DNA from: Saprolegnia diclina VS20
Lineage: Eukaryota > Oomycota > Saprolegniomycetes > Saprolegniales > Saprolegniaceae
Direction of reading: 5' to 3'
DNA length: 64,000 nucleotides
Assembly (NCBI RefSeq): GCF_000281045.1
Contig: NW_008246084.1
Location: 692,882-756,881, forward strand
The position numbers and the translations under genes are program-made. Positions 20,155-31,539 of the stretch are shown piece after piece. Within the stretch, counting starts at the first letter, position 1. Every line of letters begins with the position of its first letter. The notes under the pieces are model-generated. The model was given only the letters and a program-made list of their open reading frames with translations, did no database searches and was not told where the DNA came from.

Positions 20155-23100
20155 GTGGTCGATGGGTTGCCGGAAGACATGCTGCTGGGCAACCCCTTTT
20201 TCGCGGCCCATGGGTGCCAACTACGCTACGACACCCGGGAGCTGTACTTCCCGCTGTGGCAAACGGCGGCACGTTTTGAGACCAATGTGGCACCCTCGCG
20301 ACGCGTCGATGTTCGACGCGTGACACTACGATCGAACTGCAAAGTCGCCGCTATGTGCGGTCAACACGTCGAACTCGCGGTCGAGGCTGCCGATGGTACG
20401 GAGGTTCAGTTCATCCCGAGCAAGACGAACCCTCGACAACAGTGCCTGCTGGCAGCTACGGTTGCAGTGGTCAACGACGGCAAAATCATCGTGCCAGCCC
20501 TGAACGCGTCCGGCTACCGACAACATTCCAAGGCCGGCGACGACGTCGGTACATGGGTACCACTGGACGATGAGCTGGTGGCCCTAGCCGACGACGACCA
20601 GTCCCACGACGACCTGATAGAGTGGCTAGCCCAGACGGTGGAAACGAGCGGAGCCGTGCTGCCCTCGGAGGACGCAATTGCTTGCGGACATCTTGGCAGC
20701 GAGCAGAAGGACATGCTCATGGCCGTGTTACGGGCATTCCCATCGGTGTGCGCGGCGACACCCGGGACGTTACCCAGTACCACACTCGGAGTCCAGCACC
20801 GGATCGATACGGGCGACGCCCGACCGATTCACGAGTCCCGGCACCGCTGGTCGGCATCCCAGGAAGAGCTGGTCAAGAAAGAAATCAAAGATATGCTGCA
20901 GCTCGGGGTCATCGAGCCCGCGAACGGGCCTTGGGGTTTCCCGGTGGTCCTCGTGAAGAAGAAAGACGGCAAAGTGCGCTTCTGCGTTGATTTTCGGAAG
21001 CTCAACGCCGTGACCAAGAAGGACATCTACCCGATCCCGCGCATTGACGAAACGCTTGATCAACTGGGTGGTGCCGTGTGGTTCACGACACTCGACTTGG
21101 CCAGCGGGTATTGGCAGATCCCGATGTGCCCGGACGACCGGGACAAAGCGGCTTTCACGTCCAAGTACGGCTTGTACCGATTTGTACGTATGCCTTTCGG
21201 CTTGACCAACGCTCCGAGCACGTTCCAGCGCATGATGGACGGGGTGCTGCGTGGTCTCTCGTGGCAGGTGTGTCTCGTCTATTTGGACGACATCATTGTA
21301 TACTCGCGCGGTACATTCGCCAACCACATGGTCCATCTGGCATTGATCATGCGCCGACTGCAACGCGCTGGGCTGACGCTCAAGCTGTCCAAGTGCCAGT
21401 TCGCTACGACGCAGGTCGAGTACTTGGGGCACCAACTGACACCGGACGGGGTGCGACCGGTCACGCGCTTGATAGAGGCGGTGACGCGCTACCCCACACC
21501 GACCAACGAGAAGGAGGTGAAGGGCTTTGTCCATCTGGCGGGGTTCTACCGCAAGTTCATCCCAAATTTTGCACGACGAGCGGCAGCGTTGACGATCTTG
21601 ACCCGCAAGAACATTGCGTTCGAGTGGGGCGCCGATCAGCAACGGGCTTTTGATGACATCCGCTCTGCGCTTACGTCATCGTCGGTTCTGCTCTACCCCG
21701 ATTTCACAAAAGGCTTCGTGGTCGCCACCGACGCGTGCCTCCTTGGCCTGGGAGCGGCGCTGATGCAATGGACACCGGATGGACTCCGGCCTGTCGCTTT
21801 CGCAAGCCGATGCAACAACGAAGCCCAACGTAATTACACGATCACGGAGCTAGAATGCTTGGCCGCGGTCTGGGCACTGAAGAGTTTTCGCCCTTTTGTG
21901 TATGGGCGTACGGTCGACCTCATCTCGGACCATGCGGCGCTTCGGTGGCTCATGACGACGCCAGAACCCGCGGGGCGCCTGCATCGGTGGGCCTTGACCC
22001 TGAGCGACTATGATCTACGGGTCATTTACCGACCAGGCCGGGAAAACGTGGTGGCCGACGCACTCTCTCGCGCGCCAGTCGGGGCGCCGGCTCCCCTGGA
22101 ACGTCGCGAGCCCGAACGGGACTGGGTGCGGCGACTCCGCGAAGGGCAACTTGATCTGGCCGCGAACGCCCGCTACCAGGAGGTTCTGTCGCAGGCCGCC
22201 GCGATCGCTCAATGGCGCCCTGGGCCATCGGCCCCGCCGCACTGGACCGATGAAGACCGGCGGGCACCGATTGCGCAGCCACATGGACACGGAGGGAGAC
22301 ACGTGGCAACCGCACCGTCGGACCAGCCTTGGGAGGCTGCGTCGGTCGCGGGACAGCAACAGCCGTCGGACCAGCCGTGGGTGGCTGCGTCGGCTGCCGG
22401 ACAAGGACAACCGTCGGACCAGCCGTGGGTGGCTGCGTCGGTTGAAGGACAAGGACAACCGTCGGACCAGCCGTGGGTGGCTGCGTCGGTTGAAGGACAA
22501 GGACGGCCGTCGGACCAGCCGTGGGCGGCTGCGACGGCTGAGGTAGAACGAGCAACGTCGGATCAAACGGCACCGCCAGGCACAACGGCCAGCATCGACA
22601 ACGGGACGACGACGACCGGCCCAGGAGGGCCGATAGAACGGGTCGAGGGGACGGAAGCACCGCTCGATACGACGGCACAAGGGTATCGGACCACGAACGA
22701 GGTGGCCGCACGGTCGGGCATGGACGAAGCATGGAGTGAGCAAGCGGCGGCAAGCACCGAAACGGAGAGCGCGGGGCTCGACAGCCGAGCACTCAGCGTC
22801 CGATTACCAACGGCCGAGCAACCGGGACAACTGACGCAACATCAGCTCAAGGTGGCACAGGCCACGAGCAGACGGCTCGCTGAGTGGCGCGAAGATGCGC
22901 GTTTTCACCACTTACAATGGACCAAGCGGCAAGGTGTTTGGCAAGTCCAGGTGACCGAAGGATGGCGAATGGTCGCACCCCCGGAAGTCTGGTCTGTCAT
23001 TCTCAACGAGGCGCATGGGTCAATATGGGGCGGGCACGCCGGGACGACCCACACGACCCACAAGGTGCGCAGAAAGTTCTGGTGGCCCGGCATCGGGCGT

Positions 23101-24420
23101 GTCGTGGAGCATTGGTGCCGCACATGTCGGGACTGCGGCTCTCGGAAGATGCGGGCACGCGAGATCTTGCCTCCGCTGCGACCTCTGGCGGTGGGGGACG
23201 TGTGCGACCGCTGGGCTATGGATCTGCAAGGCCCGTACCCAACGTCGACACAAGGCAACGTGTACGTGGTCGCGATGACCGAATACGTGACACGTTACGC
23301 GATCACGGTGGCAGTACCGAACCGTACCGCTGAAACCATTGCGTAAGTCGTCTGGGACCGATTGGTGTGCATGTTCGGGCCGTGCCGCGAGCTTTTGTCC
23401 GACCGAGCTAGCGAGTTCATGAGCGCGGTGGTCAAGCAGATGGCCAAACTCTGTCAGATGAAACAAGTGCATCCAGTGGCGTACCGGCCGGCACTCGTGG
23501 GGCTTGTCGAGCGCTTCAACAAGACGGTCAAGAATATGATCAGCATGTACGTCGATGAGAGAACATCCGACTGGGACCAATGGCTTCCGGTGGTGACATA
23601 CGCGTACAACACGGGCAAGCACGCCACGACAGGTTTCACCCCGTACGAGCTCATGATGGGAAGGAGCGGCAGCTTGCCGAGCGACCTGCAGTTCCCAACC
23701 AACGAACTGCCCAAGAATCTTACGCAGTGGGCTCGCGACAGCGTCAAGGCGGCTCAACAGGTGCGGGACATCGCAAAGAAGGCCATTCAAGAAGCACAAG
23801 AGCGCATGGCAAGGGCGTACGATCGGGCGACCCGACACGGGTTTAGCTTCCGCAAGGGCCTGTACGTATGGCTGTGGTCACCGGCGAAAGGCACGGGCCT
23901 GACGAAGCTCAAGCATCGCTGGCGGGGCCCGGCTCGTCTTCTAGCCGACGTCGGCTACGACAACTGGAAGGTGAAGTGCTCGTGGAACGGCCAGGATCGG
24001 ATTGTGCACTCAAGTGAGTGCATTCCATATTTTGCGGACGACGATATTAGAAACGCGGTGGCCGAAGACCTCGCGACCGAGCAAGATGACGTCGACGAAC
24101 CAACAATGAGCCAAGCACTGTCGGAGCCCGAAGTGCTACTATCGAGACCCACGACGGAAGGCCAAGAGCTGCGACGCAGTGCGCGGCGACGGGCAACAGT
24201 ACAAGAACCACTCGAGCAACTGAGCAGCGATGAGAACCCGGCTCCAGACGAGTGCGGCATTCGGCGACGACGCCTGGTACGAGGACGGGACGGACGCATG
24301 CGGCCCGAAGTGGAAGTGCAAGGACCAAGAGGATGGGAGTTCATTCCCTTACCACAATGGGAACACGAACAAGAGAAGGAAACACCCGCGTACGCCGTAC
24401 CAACCAGGCGACGGGCGTGA
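20155..24420 (+). pseudogene. Retrotransposon pol: protease remnant, RT, RNase H, integrase, with internal stop
   Basis: One reading frame from about 20155 to the TGA at 24418-24420, interrupted only by TAA at 23344-23346 (codon 1064 from 20155). The frame opens in the distal half of a retropepsin (DMLLGNPFFAAHGCQL); the catalytic D-S/T-G is absent. RT is complete: FCVDFRKLNA, LDLASGYWQI, FGLTNAPSTFQ and the catalytic YLDD (codons 376-379). RNase H follows (FVVATDACLLGLGAAL, ELECLAAVWALK, SDHAALRWL). A Gln/Pro-rich linker with 16-residue repeats precedes integrase, which has the HHCC finger (CRTCRDCGSRK), first Asp in WAMDLQGPYP, second in LLSDRASEF, Glu in LVERFNKT, and a GPY/F-like tail (KHRWRGPARLL). 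The stop falls between the first and second catalytic Asp. No chromodomain seen. Confidence 0.93.
22315..22554 (+). repeat. 48-bp in-frame tandem repeat in pol linker
   Basis: Five units of 48 bp starting at 22315, 22363, 22411, 22459 and 22507 (the last diverged in its second half), each beginning CCGTCGGACCAGCC and encoding variants of SDQPWVAASVEGQGQP. They lie between RNase H and the integrase zinc finger. Confidence 0.9.
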
Positions 24421-24453
24421 AGTCAACGGCTGAGGACAGCCTCAAGGTGGACC

Positions 24454-24460
24454 GGGGAGA
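24454..24460 (+). other. Putative polypurine tract
   Basis: GGGGAGA directly abuts the right LTR, the position where plus-strand priming occurs in LTR elements. Short, so tentative. Confidence 0.4.
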
Positions 24461-24609
24461 TGTAGCGAGCCTCGAGGACGCAAGAGGCTCAGCGAACATT
24501 AGAAGGAAAAGCGCTAAGCACGAGATAAATACTCACTTCTGGTTCTGCCGAGAACTGCGTTCTCGCTCTTTAGCTCGGTCAAAGCAAGCGTGCGGCCACG
24601 CTTGTTACA
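24461..24609 (+). repeat. Right LTR (149 bp)
   Basis: Same 149 bases as the left LTR, ending CTTGTTACA, followed by the GTGT target duplication. Confidence 0.96.
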
Positions 24610-24613
24610 GTGT
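24610..24613. repeat. Target-site duplication GTGT (right)
   Basis: Partner of 19807-19810. Confidence 0.6.
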
Positions 24614-25070
24614 CACGAAGCTTTCGCCCATACTATTTCGCGCCTAAACCGTTGGGATATTGCGATACGGCGCTCACAGGAAAGGACTGGCGCCGAGGGC
24701 CAACTTTGATCGACGAATGGCTTGCTCTTGGAAGGTCTTGTCTAGGCGAGAGCATCGCGAGGCGACTGTCGCCATCAAGATCTTGGTGGTCACTGCCACG
24801 CCTCGGTAAACACGTGTCATACATTTAGGATAACAAACATATTTTATAGCCATGACGTATCACTCCGCCACCCCGACTGCAGCTACGTGACGAGTGCCTT
24901 CGCCGAGCAGTACGAGGTCATCTTAGTGAGACGCCTGTACTATGCGTTGGCCACGACTCTACGATTGACCGTCGTGGGCTCCATCAGTGCTCGTTATATC
25001 GTAGGATATGCAGTCCCTTGGTGTATATACGTGTAGACATCTTCTGGATTACGTTGGATAGGACTAGACT
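24614..25070. other. Intergenic spacer after the retrotransposon
   Basis: About 460 bp; resumes the pre-insertion sequence after the target duplication and leads to the 3' side of the dehydrogenase gene. No gene or RNA recognised. Confidence 0.6.
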
Positions 25071-26686
25071 TTACTTCTTGCCGAGCGTCGGCATGACGGT
25101 GCCGTACTGCGTCTTCTTGCCAAACTCCCACTGCGCCGTGATCGTCTTGGTCTGCGTGTAAAACATGACGCCCTGCTTGCCATAAAAGTGCAAGTCGCCG
25201 CGGATCGACGAGCGCGAGCCCGTGAACGAGAAGAACGGCAGCGGCACAGGGATCGGCACGTTGATGCCGACCTGGCCGACGTCGATCTCGTGCTGGAACT
25301 TGCGCGCCGCGGGGCCCGACTGCGTGAAGATGGACGTGCCGTTGCCGTACGGGTTGGCGTTGATCAATTCAATGGCTTCGTCGAGCGTCTCGACCGAGTT
25401 GCACACAAGCACGGGGCCGAAAAGCTCTTCGACGTACGACGGGTTGGAGATGTCGACGTTGTTGAGCAGCGTCGGGCCGACAAAGTTGCCGTTCGGGTAC
25501 TTGGGCACCTTGACGTTGCGGCCGTCCAGAAGGAGGTCCGCGCCCGCGTCGACGCCGGCCTGGATGAGATCCTCGACGCGCTTCTTCGACTCCTTGGTGA
25601 TGAGCGGGCCGACGTCCGTGTTGGGCTCGAGGCCGCCGTTGACCGTGAACGTCTTGGCCTTCTCGACAATGTCGTGGACCCACTCCTTGGTCTCACCCAC
25701 AAAGATGACAACCGAGAGCGCCATGCAGCGCTGGCCGGCGGCGCCAAAGGCCGCGCCCGCGAGCGCGTTGATCGTCTGCTCCTTATCGGCGTCCGGGAGG
25801 ATCACGGCGTGGTTCTTCGCACCGAGGTTGGCCTGGACGCGCTTGCCGTTGCCCGTACCACGGGCGTGAATGTACTCGCCGGCGTTGTTGCCGCCGACAA
25901 ACGAAATCGCCTTGATCTCCGGCGCGTCGCAGATAAAGTTGACCGCGTCTTTCGCACCGTGGATGACGTTGAGGACACCATCGGGGACACCGGCCTCCTG
26001 CGCGAGCTTGGCGAGGATCATGGCGGCGCCCGGGTCCTTCTCGGAGGGCTTGAGGATGTACGTGTTGCCCGTCGTGATGCCCACGGGGAACATCCAGAGA
26101 GGAATCATGGCCGGGAAGTTGAACGGGCAAATACCCGCGCAGACGCCGAGCGGCTGCTTGTACGAGTACGTGTCGAGCGAGTTGGCGAGGTTGCCGAGCG
26201 TCTCGCCCATCATGTGGTTGCCAATGCCGCAGCTGGCCTCGACGATCTCGAGGCCGCGGAAGACGTCGCCGCGCGCATCCGCGAGCGTCTTACCCTGCTC
26301 CTTCGTGATCGAGTGCGCGAGCTCCTCCGTGTGGTCGCGCACGAGCTGCTGGAGCTTGAGCATGACGCGCTGGCGATGCTGCACCGGCACCTCCTTCCAC
26401 GTCTTGAAGGCGACCTTGGCCGCTTCCGCCGCCGCCTGGAGCTCTTCCGGCGTCGTCTCGGGCACTTGGCACACGACCTCGTTCGTCGCCGGGTTGCGCA
26501 CGTCGATCCACTTGGTGGTCTTGGACTGGACAAACTGGCCGTTGATGAAGTTGGGCACGCGCTCCTAGCTCGCCATGAGCCTCAAGGTATGGAGACAGGA
26601 AGCATGCGTACCGGCGCCGCCGAGAAGGCGCGGGTCGACGCGCGACGAAGGACCGACGCCTGCGAGGAAGTCAAGGAGCGAAGCAT
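25071..26686 (-). CDS. Methylmalonate-semialdehyde dehydrogenase, mitochondrial (ALDH6)
   Basis: CoA-dependent, acylating dehydrogenase converting (methyl)malonate semialdehyde to propionyl- or acetyl-CoA in valine, thymine and uracil catabolism. Exons 26686-26612 and 26564-25071; 47-nt intron; 522 residues. Exon 1 encodes an Arg/Ser/Ala-rich mitochondrial targeting peptide ([18 protein letters not shown]), and the intron falls where the mature enzyme begins ([14 protein letters not shown]). Family hallmarks: [44 protein letters not shown], catalytic Cys in [11 protein letters not shown] (mature part about residue 288), and [20 protein letters not shown] near the C-terminus, where other ALDHs read SG-GD. 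All key residues present. Annotating only the 495-codon ORF would miss the transit peptide. Confidence 0.97.
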
Positions 26687-27964
26687 GGGGCTCGGGTCAA
26701 ATTGCCAAATGACGCCAGATCCAGGATCCTCGACGTCGACTAAGTGCGACCTGCCTCGCACGTGCGGCCCATCCGGGGGAAATAGTGTGAATCAGGGAAG
26801 ATTCGACGGCAGCTTCGCTCGGCGACACTGCTGGACGTGAAAGCGGTAGCACCGTTTTCACGGTGCTGGAAGGCACCAAGTGGACTGATGAGACATTGCT
26901 GATCAAGGGTACGTAGGTCTATCGTAGTAATAGCGTCGTCCCGTGGTCTGCATTCTTTGAGCTCGGTGCAAGTGTGTATCGTAGAATTCCGAGCCGAGAT
27001 GGACGAGTGTCGTGGCCATGGCCAAAGGTCGTACATACACATGAAGGAAGGAGTACGAGGTTAACTTTGATGGGCGTTTAGAGGCCACGCAATGAGCCTC
27101 CCAAGCCCATGAAAGCAGCCTTTTTTGGCTTGAGAGGCATCGTGCTACACTATTTAGAGCTACACAATATACACTATTTTAGAATATCCGTGGATCCGCG
27201 ACGCGGCAGTTTTGTTAAGTGCGAACGTTGCTGCACAAGGGCAACCGAGGGGCGTGTGGCGCTCAGATTAAAATACAACTCTCACACTGTGTCTTTATAT
27301 GTAATGATTTTCATCAATCCTTAATGCTCGATTAAGTGCGCACGTGGAGATGCCTCACCAAGTGCACAGTCGCACTCCAAGTTGAAGTTGGAAACAGCTT
27401 GCAGCTCCAATTTAATTGCCTTTTGTCCCTCACAATACAAACACCAAGACAAATTCATTGGACAGTCATCATTTACCACCGTGCCATGCAGTGCATATGG
27501 CTATGATGAGCCACATCGGCGGCGCGAGGCGAGGAGCGGTGCGCGTGCCATAGCGGCGTGTAGAGCATGGTAAACCGACAGAACTCCAATCACGACGAGG
27601 ACTTTGACTCGACGATTTATGCTACGCAAGGTTGGGCACCGCTACACTAGCTGACGCCGCTTCGCGCAACACGCGGGGCGATGTGGGTCACAGCGTACAA
27701 TGTGGTATGCAACCGTATGGGTGGCGCAATCACACTTTCGCGTATAAGCTCTTATCCAGAGAGGAGAGGCTTGGCGATGAACAGTCGTGAGCAGTGCAGC
27801 AGCTCGGTTGGTCGATGGCAACATCGAAGAGCATTCAGAGAATGTCTGGAATTGCGGTGAGCAAACAAGCGGACGTGGTGCGACGCGATGTAAGACACCT
27901 TGTGAAGAGGTGCACAAGCCTTTGCTGCATGGAGCAGACGCACACAACGCATCTCGGGACGACG
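26687..27964. other. Intergenic region, no gene recognised
   Basis: About 1.3 kb containing the dehydrogenase promoter and the 3' side of the ankyrin-type gene. Composition changes to AT-rich after 27100. Small ORFs (71 codons or fewer in the AT-rich part) have no motif. No tRNA-like cloverleaf or repeat noticed. Confidence 0.55.
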
Positions 27965-28804
27965 TTATTCATAGAAGATGGAGATCGACGCTGCGGCGAG
28001 GGGGTCCACGCGGCCGTCAGCGAGCAGCAGCGCCGTCATGGGCTCATTGTATCGCGCCAGCATCAGCGCAGCACTCGACTTGGCACTTGGATCGACTCGT
28101 GGGTGCTTTAGAAGCTCCTTCACCATCTCGAGGTCGCCAATATGGCAGTACCAGCGAAAGAGGCGGCTGTCCCGATTGCCAATGTCGAAGGCCGGGTGCT
28201 TCCGCACGAGGTCGACGACCGCGAGCGTCGACTTGTGCGTCATGTGATGCTGTGACTGCCACGACATCATAGTGAACCCGCAGTATGTGTCGATAAAGGC
28301 CATCGTCGCGATCGCATCGTGCATCGTTGCGGGCAAGAGCCGCGGGTCGTCGAGCATGTACTGGATTGCGTCGAGGTGTCCATAATGGCACGCATGCGTG
28401 AACGTGTCTTGGACGAGGTCGAAAACAGCCTCCGCCACGCTTGAGTACTGTGCGCAGAGAAGGTCGACGATATCGCGGTTGCGCTTGAGGGCCATGCGCA
28501 CGCCAAAGAAATCTTGGACGGTCACGTCGACCCGATGGTCGCGCACGAGCTCCGCGACGGCCGCGTCATGCCCATGGAGGCACGCCCACCGAAAGATGCG
28601 CGAGTCCATGGCCTCGGGTGCAAAGGACGGTTGCTGTAAAAGCTGCGTCACGAGACTTATAGCGTCGGGCGCACCGAGCCGGTTGGCGTCAAACCACCCA
28701 TGAAGGCTGGTTGGGACCGCGGTGGTCGGCGGATGCTGGAACATGGCCGCAAAGATGGGCAATTTCTCATGAAGCGCGAGGCCTCGGGTCGACGTCCACG
28801 CCAT
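27965..28804 (-). CDS. Ankyrin-type repeat protein
   Basis: Single exon, 279 residues from MAWTSTRGLALHEK. The frame stays open to ATG 28927 (320 residues), but that stretch holds several CCAAT boxes and looks non-coding, so I favour 28804 (28846 also possible). The protein has degenerate ankyrin-like helices spaced about 33-40 residues: FRWACLHGHDAAVAELVRDH, FTHACHYGHLDAIQYMLDDP, LFRWYCHIGDLEMVKELLKH, ALMLARYNEPMTALLLADGR. This pattern is common in large oomycete ankyrin families. No signal peptide or membrane span; function unknown, probably protein-protein binding. Divergently arranged with the sugar transporter at 29082. Confidence 0.78.
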   Translation of the reverse strand: MAWTSTRGLALHEKLPIFAAMFQHPPTTAVPTSLHGWFDANRLGAPDAISLVTQLLQQPSFAPEAMDSRIFRWACLHGHDAAVAELVRDHRVDVTVQDFFGVRMALKRNRDIVDLLCAQYSSVAEAVFDLVQDTFTHACHYGHLDAIQYMLDDPRLLPATMHDAIATMAFIDTYCGFTMMSWQSQHHMTHKSTLAVVDLVRKHPAFDIGNRDSRLFRWYCHIGDLEMVKELLKHPRVDPSAKSSAALMLARYNEPMTALLLADGRVDPLAAASISIFYE

Positions 28805-28898
28805 CGCTGCCCAATGCACGACAACTGCTATACATGTGGGCTGCATCCCAGCAGCGAATATCTCCCAGTTTCGATTGACACCACCATACGGTCCGTTG

Positions 28899-28960
28899 AT
28901 TGGCTGTGATTTTATTCGATCGACCAATCCAAAGCAAGACTAATGTCGACATGGGATTGG
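28899..28960. promoter_or_regulatory. CCAAT-box cluster in bidirectional promoter
   Basis: ATTGG at 28899-28903, CCAAT at 28924-28928 and ATTGG at 28956-28960, within 62 bp between the divergent ankyrin-type and sugar-transporter genes. Likely NF-Y-type sites; inferred from sequence and position. Confidence 0.5.
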
Positions 28961-29081
28961 CCAAAATGGTAGCTTATTATTCATTTCGGCACATGCCACA
29001 TCAAATTGGTCAATGCCGAATACAGCTGGCAGCCGCCTCCTGTCAAACTCGATACAAAATCCAAAGTTTGGCCATCGAGCG

Positions 29082-30933
29082 ATGGAACAAGATCTGCCGC
29101 TGCGCGAGTCGCTGCTCATGGCCACCGAGCCGGCGCCCGTCCCGACGCGGGCAACGAGCGGCGCCGTAAAGCTCTCAGCGTACCTCATTGCGCTTAGCTC
29201 ATTCCTCTGGGGCTACGGCTTCTCGGTGCTCAACGTCTGCATCGCCGAGAACGCGGCTGGCTCGATCCTCGTCGACTTTGATCTTTCGGACGCCGAGATC
29301 GAGCTCGCGTCCTCGCTCGTGCTCATTGGCGCCTGGATCTCGGCGCTCTTGACAGCGTCCATGGCCGATGCGTACGGCCGCCGGAAGCTCCTCCTTGCCA
29401 ACAACGTCCTCTTTGTCGGCGGCGCGATTGCGTGCGCCTGCGCCAAAACGAAAGGCGACATCTACATTGGCCGCACAATCATCGGTCTCGCTTGCGGCAT
29501 TGTCACGAACGTGACGCCCATCTTGCTGGCCGAGATCGCGCCGGCCGAGAGCCGCGGCCAGATTACGACCTTGCACCAGCTCATGCTCACGATCGGCATC
29601 CTGGGCTCTTCAGTCTTGGGCTACGGCTTGGTCTCGTCCGTGGCATCCGGCTGGCGCGTACGTCCACCCGTCGTATGTATCTCGCGAAGGCTCACGGCGA
29701 TTAGTATGTGAACGCGTTCGTCGCTGTGCCCGCACTCCTCCAGGTGATGCTCATGCCATGGGTCCCAGAGAGCCCGCGCTGGCTCCTCGCGAATGGCAAG
29801 GACGAAGAGGCGCGGACGCAGCTCGTGCGCCTTCGCGACGTCGTGCACGCGACAGACATTGACGTCGAGCTCAAGCAGCTACGACACGACATGCTCGCCG
29901 ACAAGAGAGCGTCACCGACGGTAACGCTTGATGGTGTCCCTTGGTCTGCAATCATGACACGTGGAATAGGACATCTCCTTTTGCGGTCTCTGGGCCTTCA
30001 AGCGGCCGATGCTCATCGGGAGCTTCCTCGTCTTCTTCCAAGCGTACTCTACATATCCATCTATCCGTTCGCATCGGATACCAACCAGTGGATACATGTA
30101 GCATGACGGGCATCAACACGGTCATTCTCTACTCGTCCAAGATCTTTCACTTTGCCGGCGTCGACCAGCCCATCATGGCGACCGCGTCCGTGGGCACGAT
30201 CAACGTCCTGACGACAGTCCTTTCCGTCTTCCTCGTCGGTGCGTGTCATCTACTTGGGCTGCCTTCCTTTTGATATACTGCAAGTAGACTACTGTGGACG
30301 CAAGATCTTACTTCTCGTGAGCAGCGCGCTCATGGCACTCTCGCTCGGCGTGCTTAGCTACACGCTGCTGTACCTCAGCGACAAGCTACAGGGCATCCTC
30401 GCGGTCATCTGCGTGCTGGTCTTTGTCGCTGGCTTTGCCGTCGGCCTCGGTGCAGTGATCTGGTACCGATCTGATGACGAGTCCGATCTGATGGTCGAGA
30501 TCTTATTGTGCAGGGTTGTGCTGGCCGAGATCACGCCGAGCGTCATTCGCACGCGGGCGATGGGCGTCTTCATGGCCATCAGCTACGCGTGCAACGTGTT
30601 TGTGGCTACGTGCACGCTCGGGATTATCAAGGCGCTCGGCCACGGCCACAAGGACGTCGAGAAGAACGGCATTGCCAAGCTCTACTTGATTTGCGGGTAG
30701 GAGTTGATCGATCTGGATACCCTTTGGATAGTTGTATCGTGGATAGGGGTCTCTCGGTGCTCTGCTTTCTCTTCATCGCCAAGTTTGTCCCCGAGACAAA
30801 AGGGCTCTCGCACGACGGTTATGACAAGCAAACTACTTATGACGATGACGACGGCGCGACGTCCCGGCTCCGCGTCTCGAGCGACGAGGCGACGCTCCTG
30901 TCCAGCGAGAGCTCCCGCAGTAGCCGCGCGTAG
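29082..30933 (+). CDS. MFS sugar transporter (SLC2/hexose-inositol type)
   Basis: Proton- or facilitative-type sugar transporter of the plasma or organelle membrane, twelve membrane spans. Seven exons: 29082-29657, 29705-29920, 29970-30043, 30102-30238, 30285-30462, 30514-30696, 30747-30933 (516 residues); introns 46-58 nt, all GT..AG. Family signatures: MADAYGRRKLLLANN (RXGRR loop 2-3), PILLAEIAPAESRGQITTL (PESPR-type loop 4-5), PWVPESPRWLLANGK, MTGINTVILYSS (split by an intron just before), VDYCGRKILLL (loop 8-9), IWVVLAEITPSVIRTRAM (formed across an intron), and FVPETKGLS at the C-terminus followed by a Ser/Asp-rich tail. ATG 29082 (MEQDLPLRES) chosen over 29013, which would add 23 atypical codons. 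Confidence 0.94.
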
Positions 30934-31539
30934 CATCGGCCGTCGTTTGAGCAGTCGACCCTGCGTGGTTCTGTACTTAGTGGGTATGTATTAGTGATCA
31001 ATACTAAATGTCGACGTACTACAGCGTTGTCCACACGAATAGTCGCGTCAAGTTCTATGTGCAACAGCTGGTGTGTAGGGCTGTGCGCTCAAGCATCTCA
31101 AGGACGTTGTGGAGGGCGGCGGAGTTGTATCTTCTCGTATTGGCTGCATGCATCAGTTGTAAAAAGCAAAATATCGCCTTCGCGATTCAAAACGCAGTAG
31201 CTCGTTGACTAACCTGATAACTAACCGGGTAGCTACCGGGGTGCACTCGACTATTCACCCAAAATGCCTGAATGGGAGGGACTACGGTGACGACTCATCA
31301 ACGGTGAATTCTCGAGTTGGAGTGTTGGCACTCTGCTATGTCAAAATGTAGTCGTAGTCGCTTCATGTGGGATTCTCCCGTTTCCAGAACGACTTCGACT
31401 ATAAAATGCGACATGCGCGCTCACGCCTTCATGAGGCAGCTGGTTGTCAAGTGACGAGAAAATGTAGGTCATAGAATGTATGCGCATCAGCCGGGTTTGG
31501 GGTGCTGCTTGCAAGACTCGTGCAGCACCATTGCACAAG
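30934..31539. other. Intergenic region
   Basis: About 600 bp with mixed composition. No gene, RNA or repeat recognised. Confidence 0.6.

Larger units (their letters stand above)
19811..24609 (+). mobile_element. Ty3/gypsy LTR retrotransposon, internally deleted
   Basis: A 4.8-kb element bounded by two 149-bp LTRs that read identically, each starting TG and ending CA, with a 4-bp GTGT duplication. The order reverse transcriptase - RNase H - integrase is that of Ty3/gypsy. Only about 195 bp separate the left LTR from the distal part of the protease, so gag and the protease active site are missing. The pol frame is broken by one in-frame TAA at 23344-23346. Identical LTRs argue for a recent insertion, so the copy was probably mobilised in trans by an intact relative or inactivated after insertion. 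Confidence 0.95.

Noticed and set aside
25188-26840. 550-codon plus-strand ORF
   Set aside because: Antisense of the dehydrogenase, low-complexity Arg/Val/Asp, no motif.
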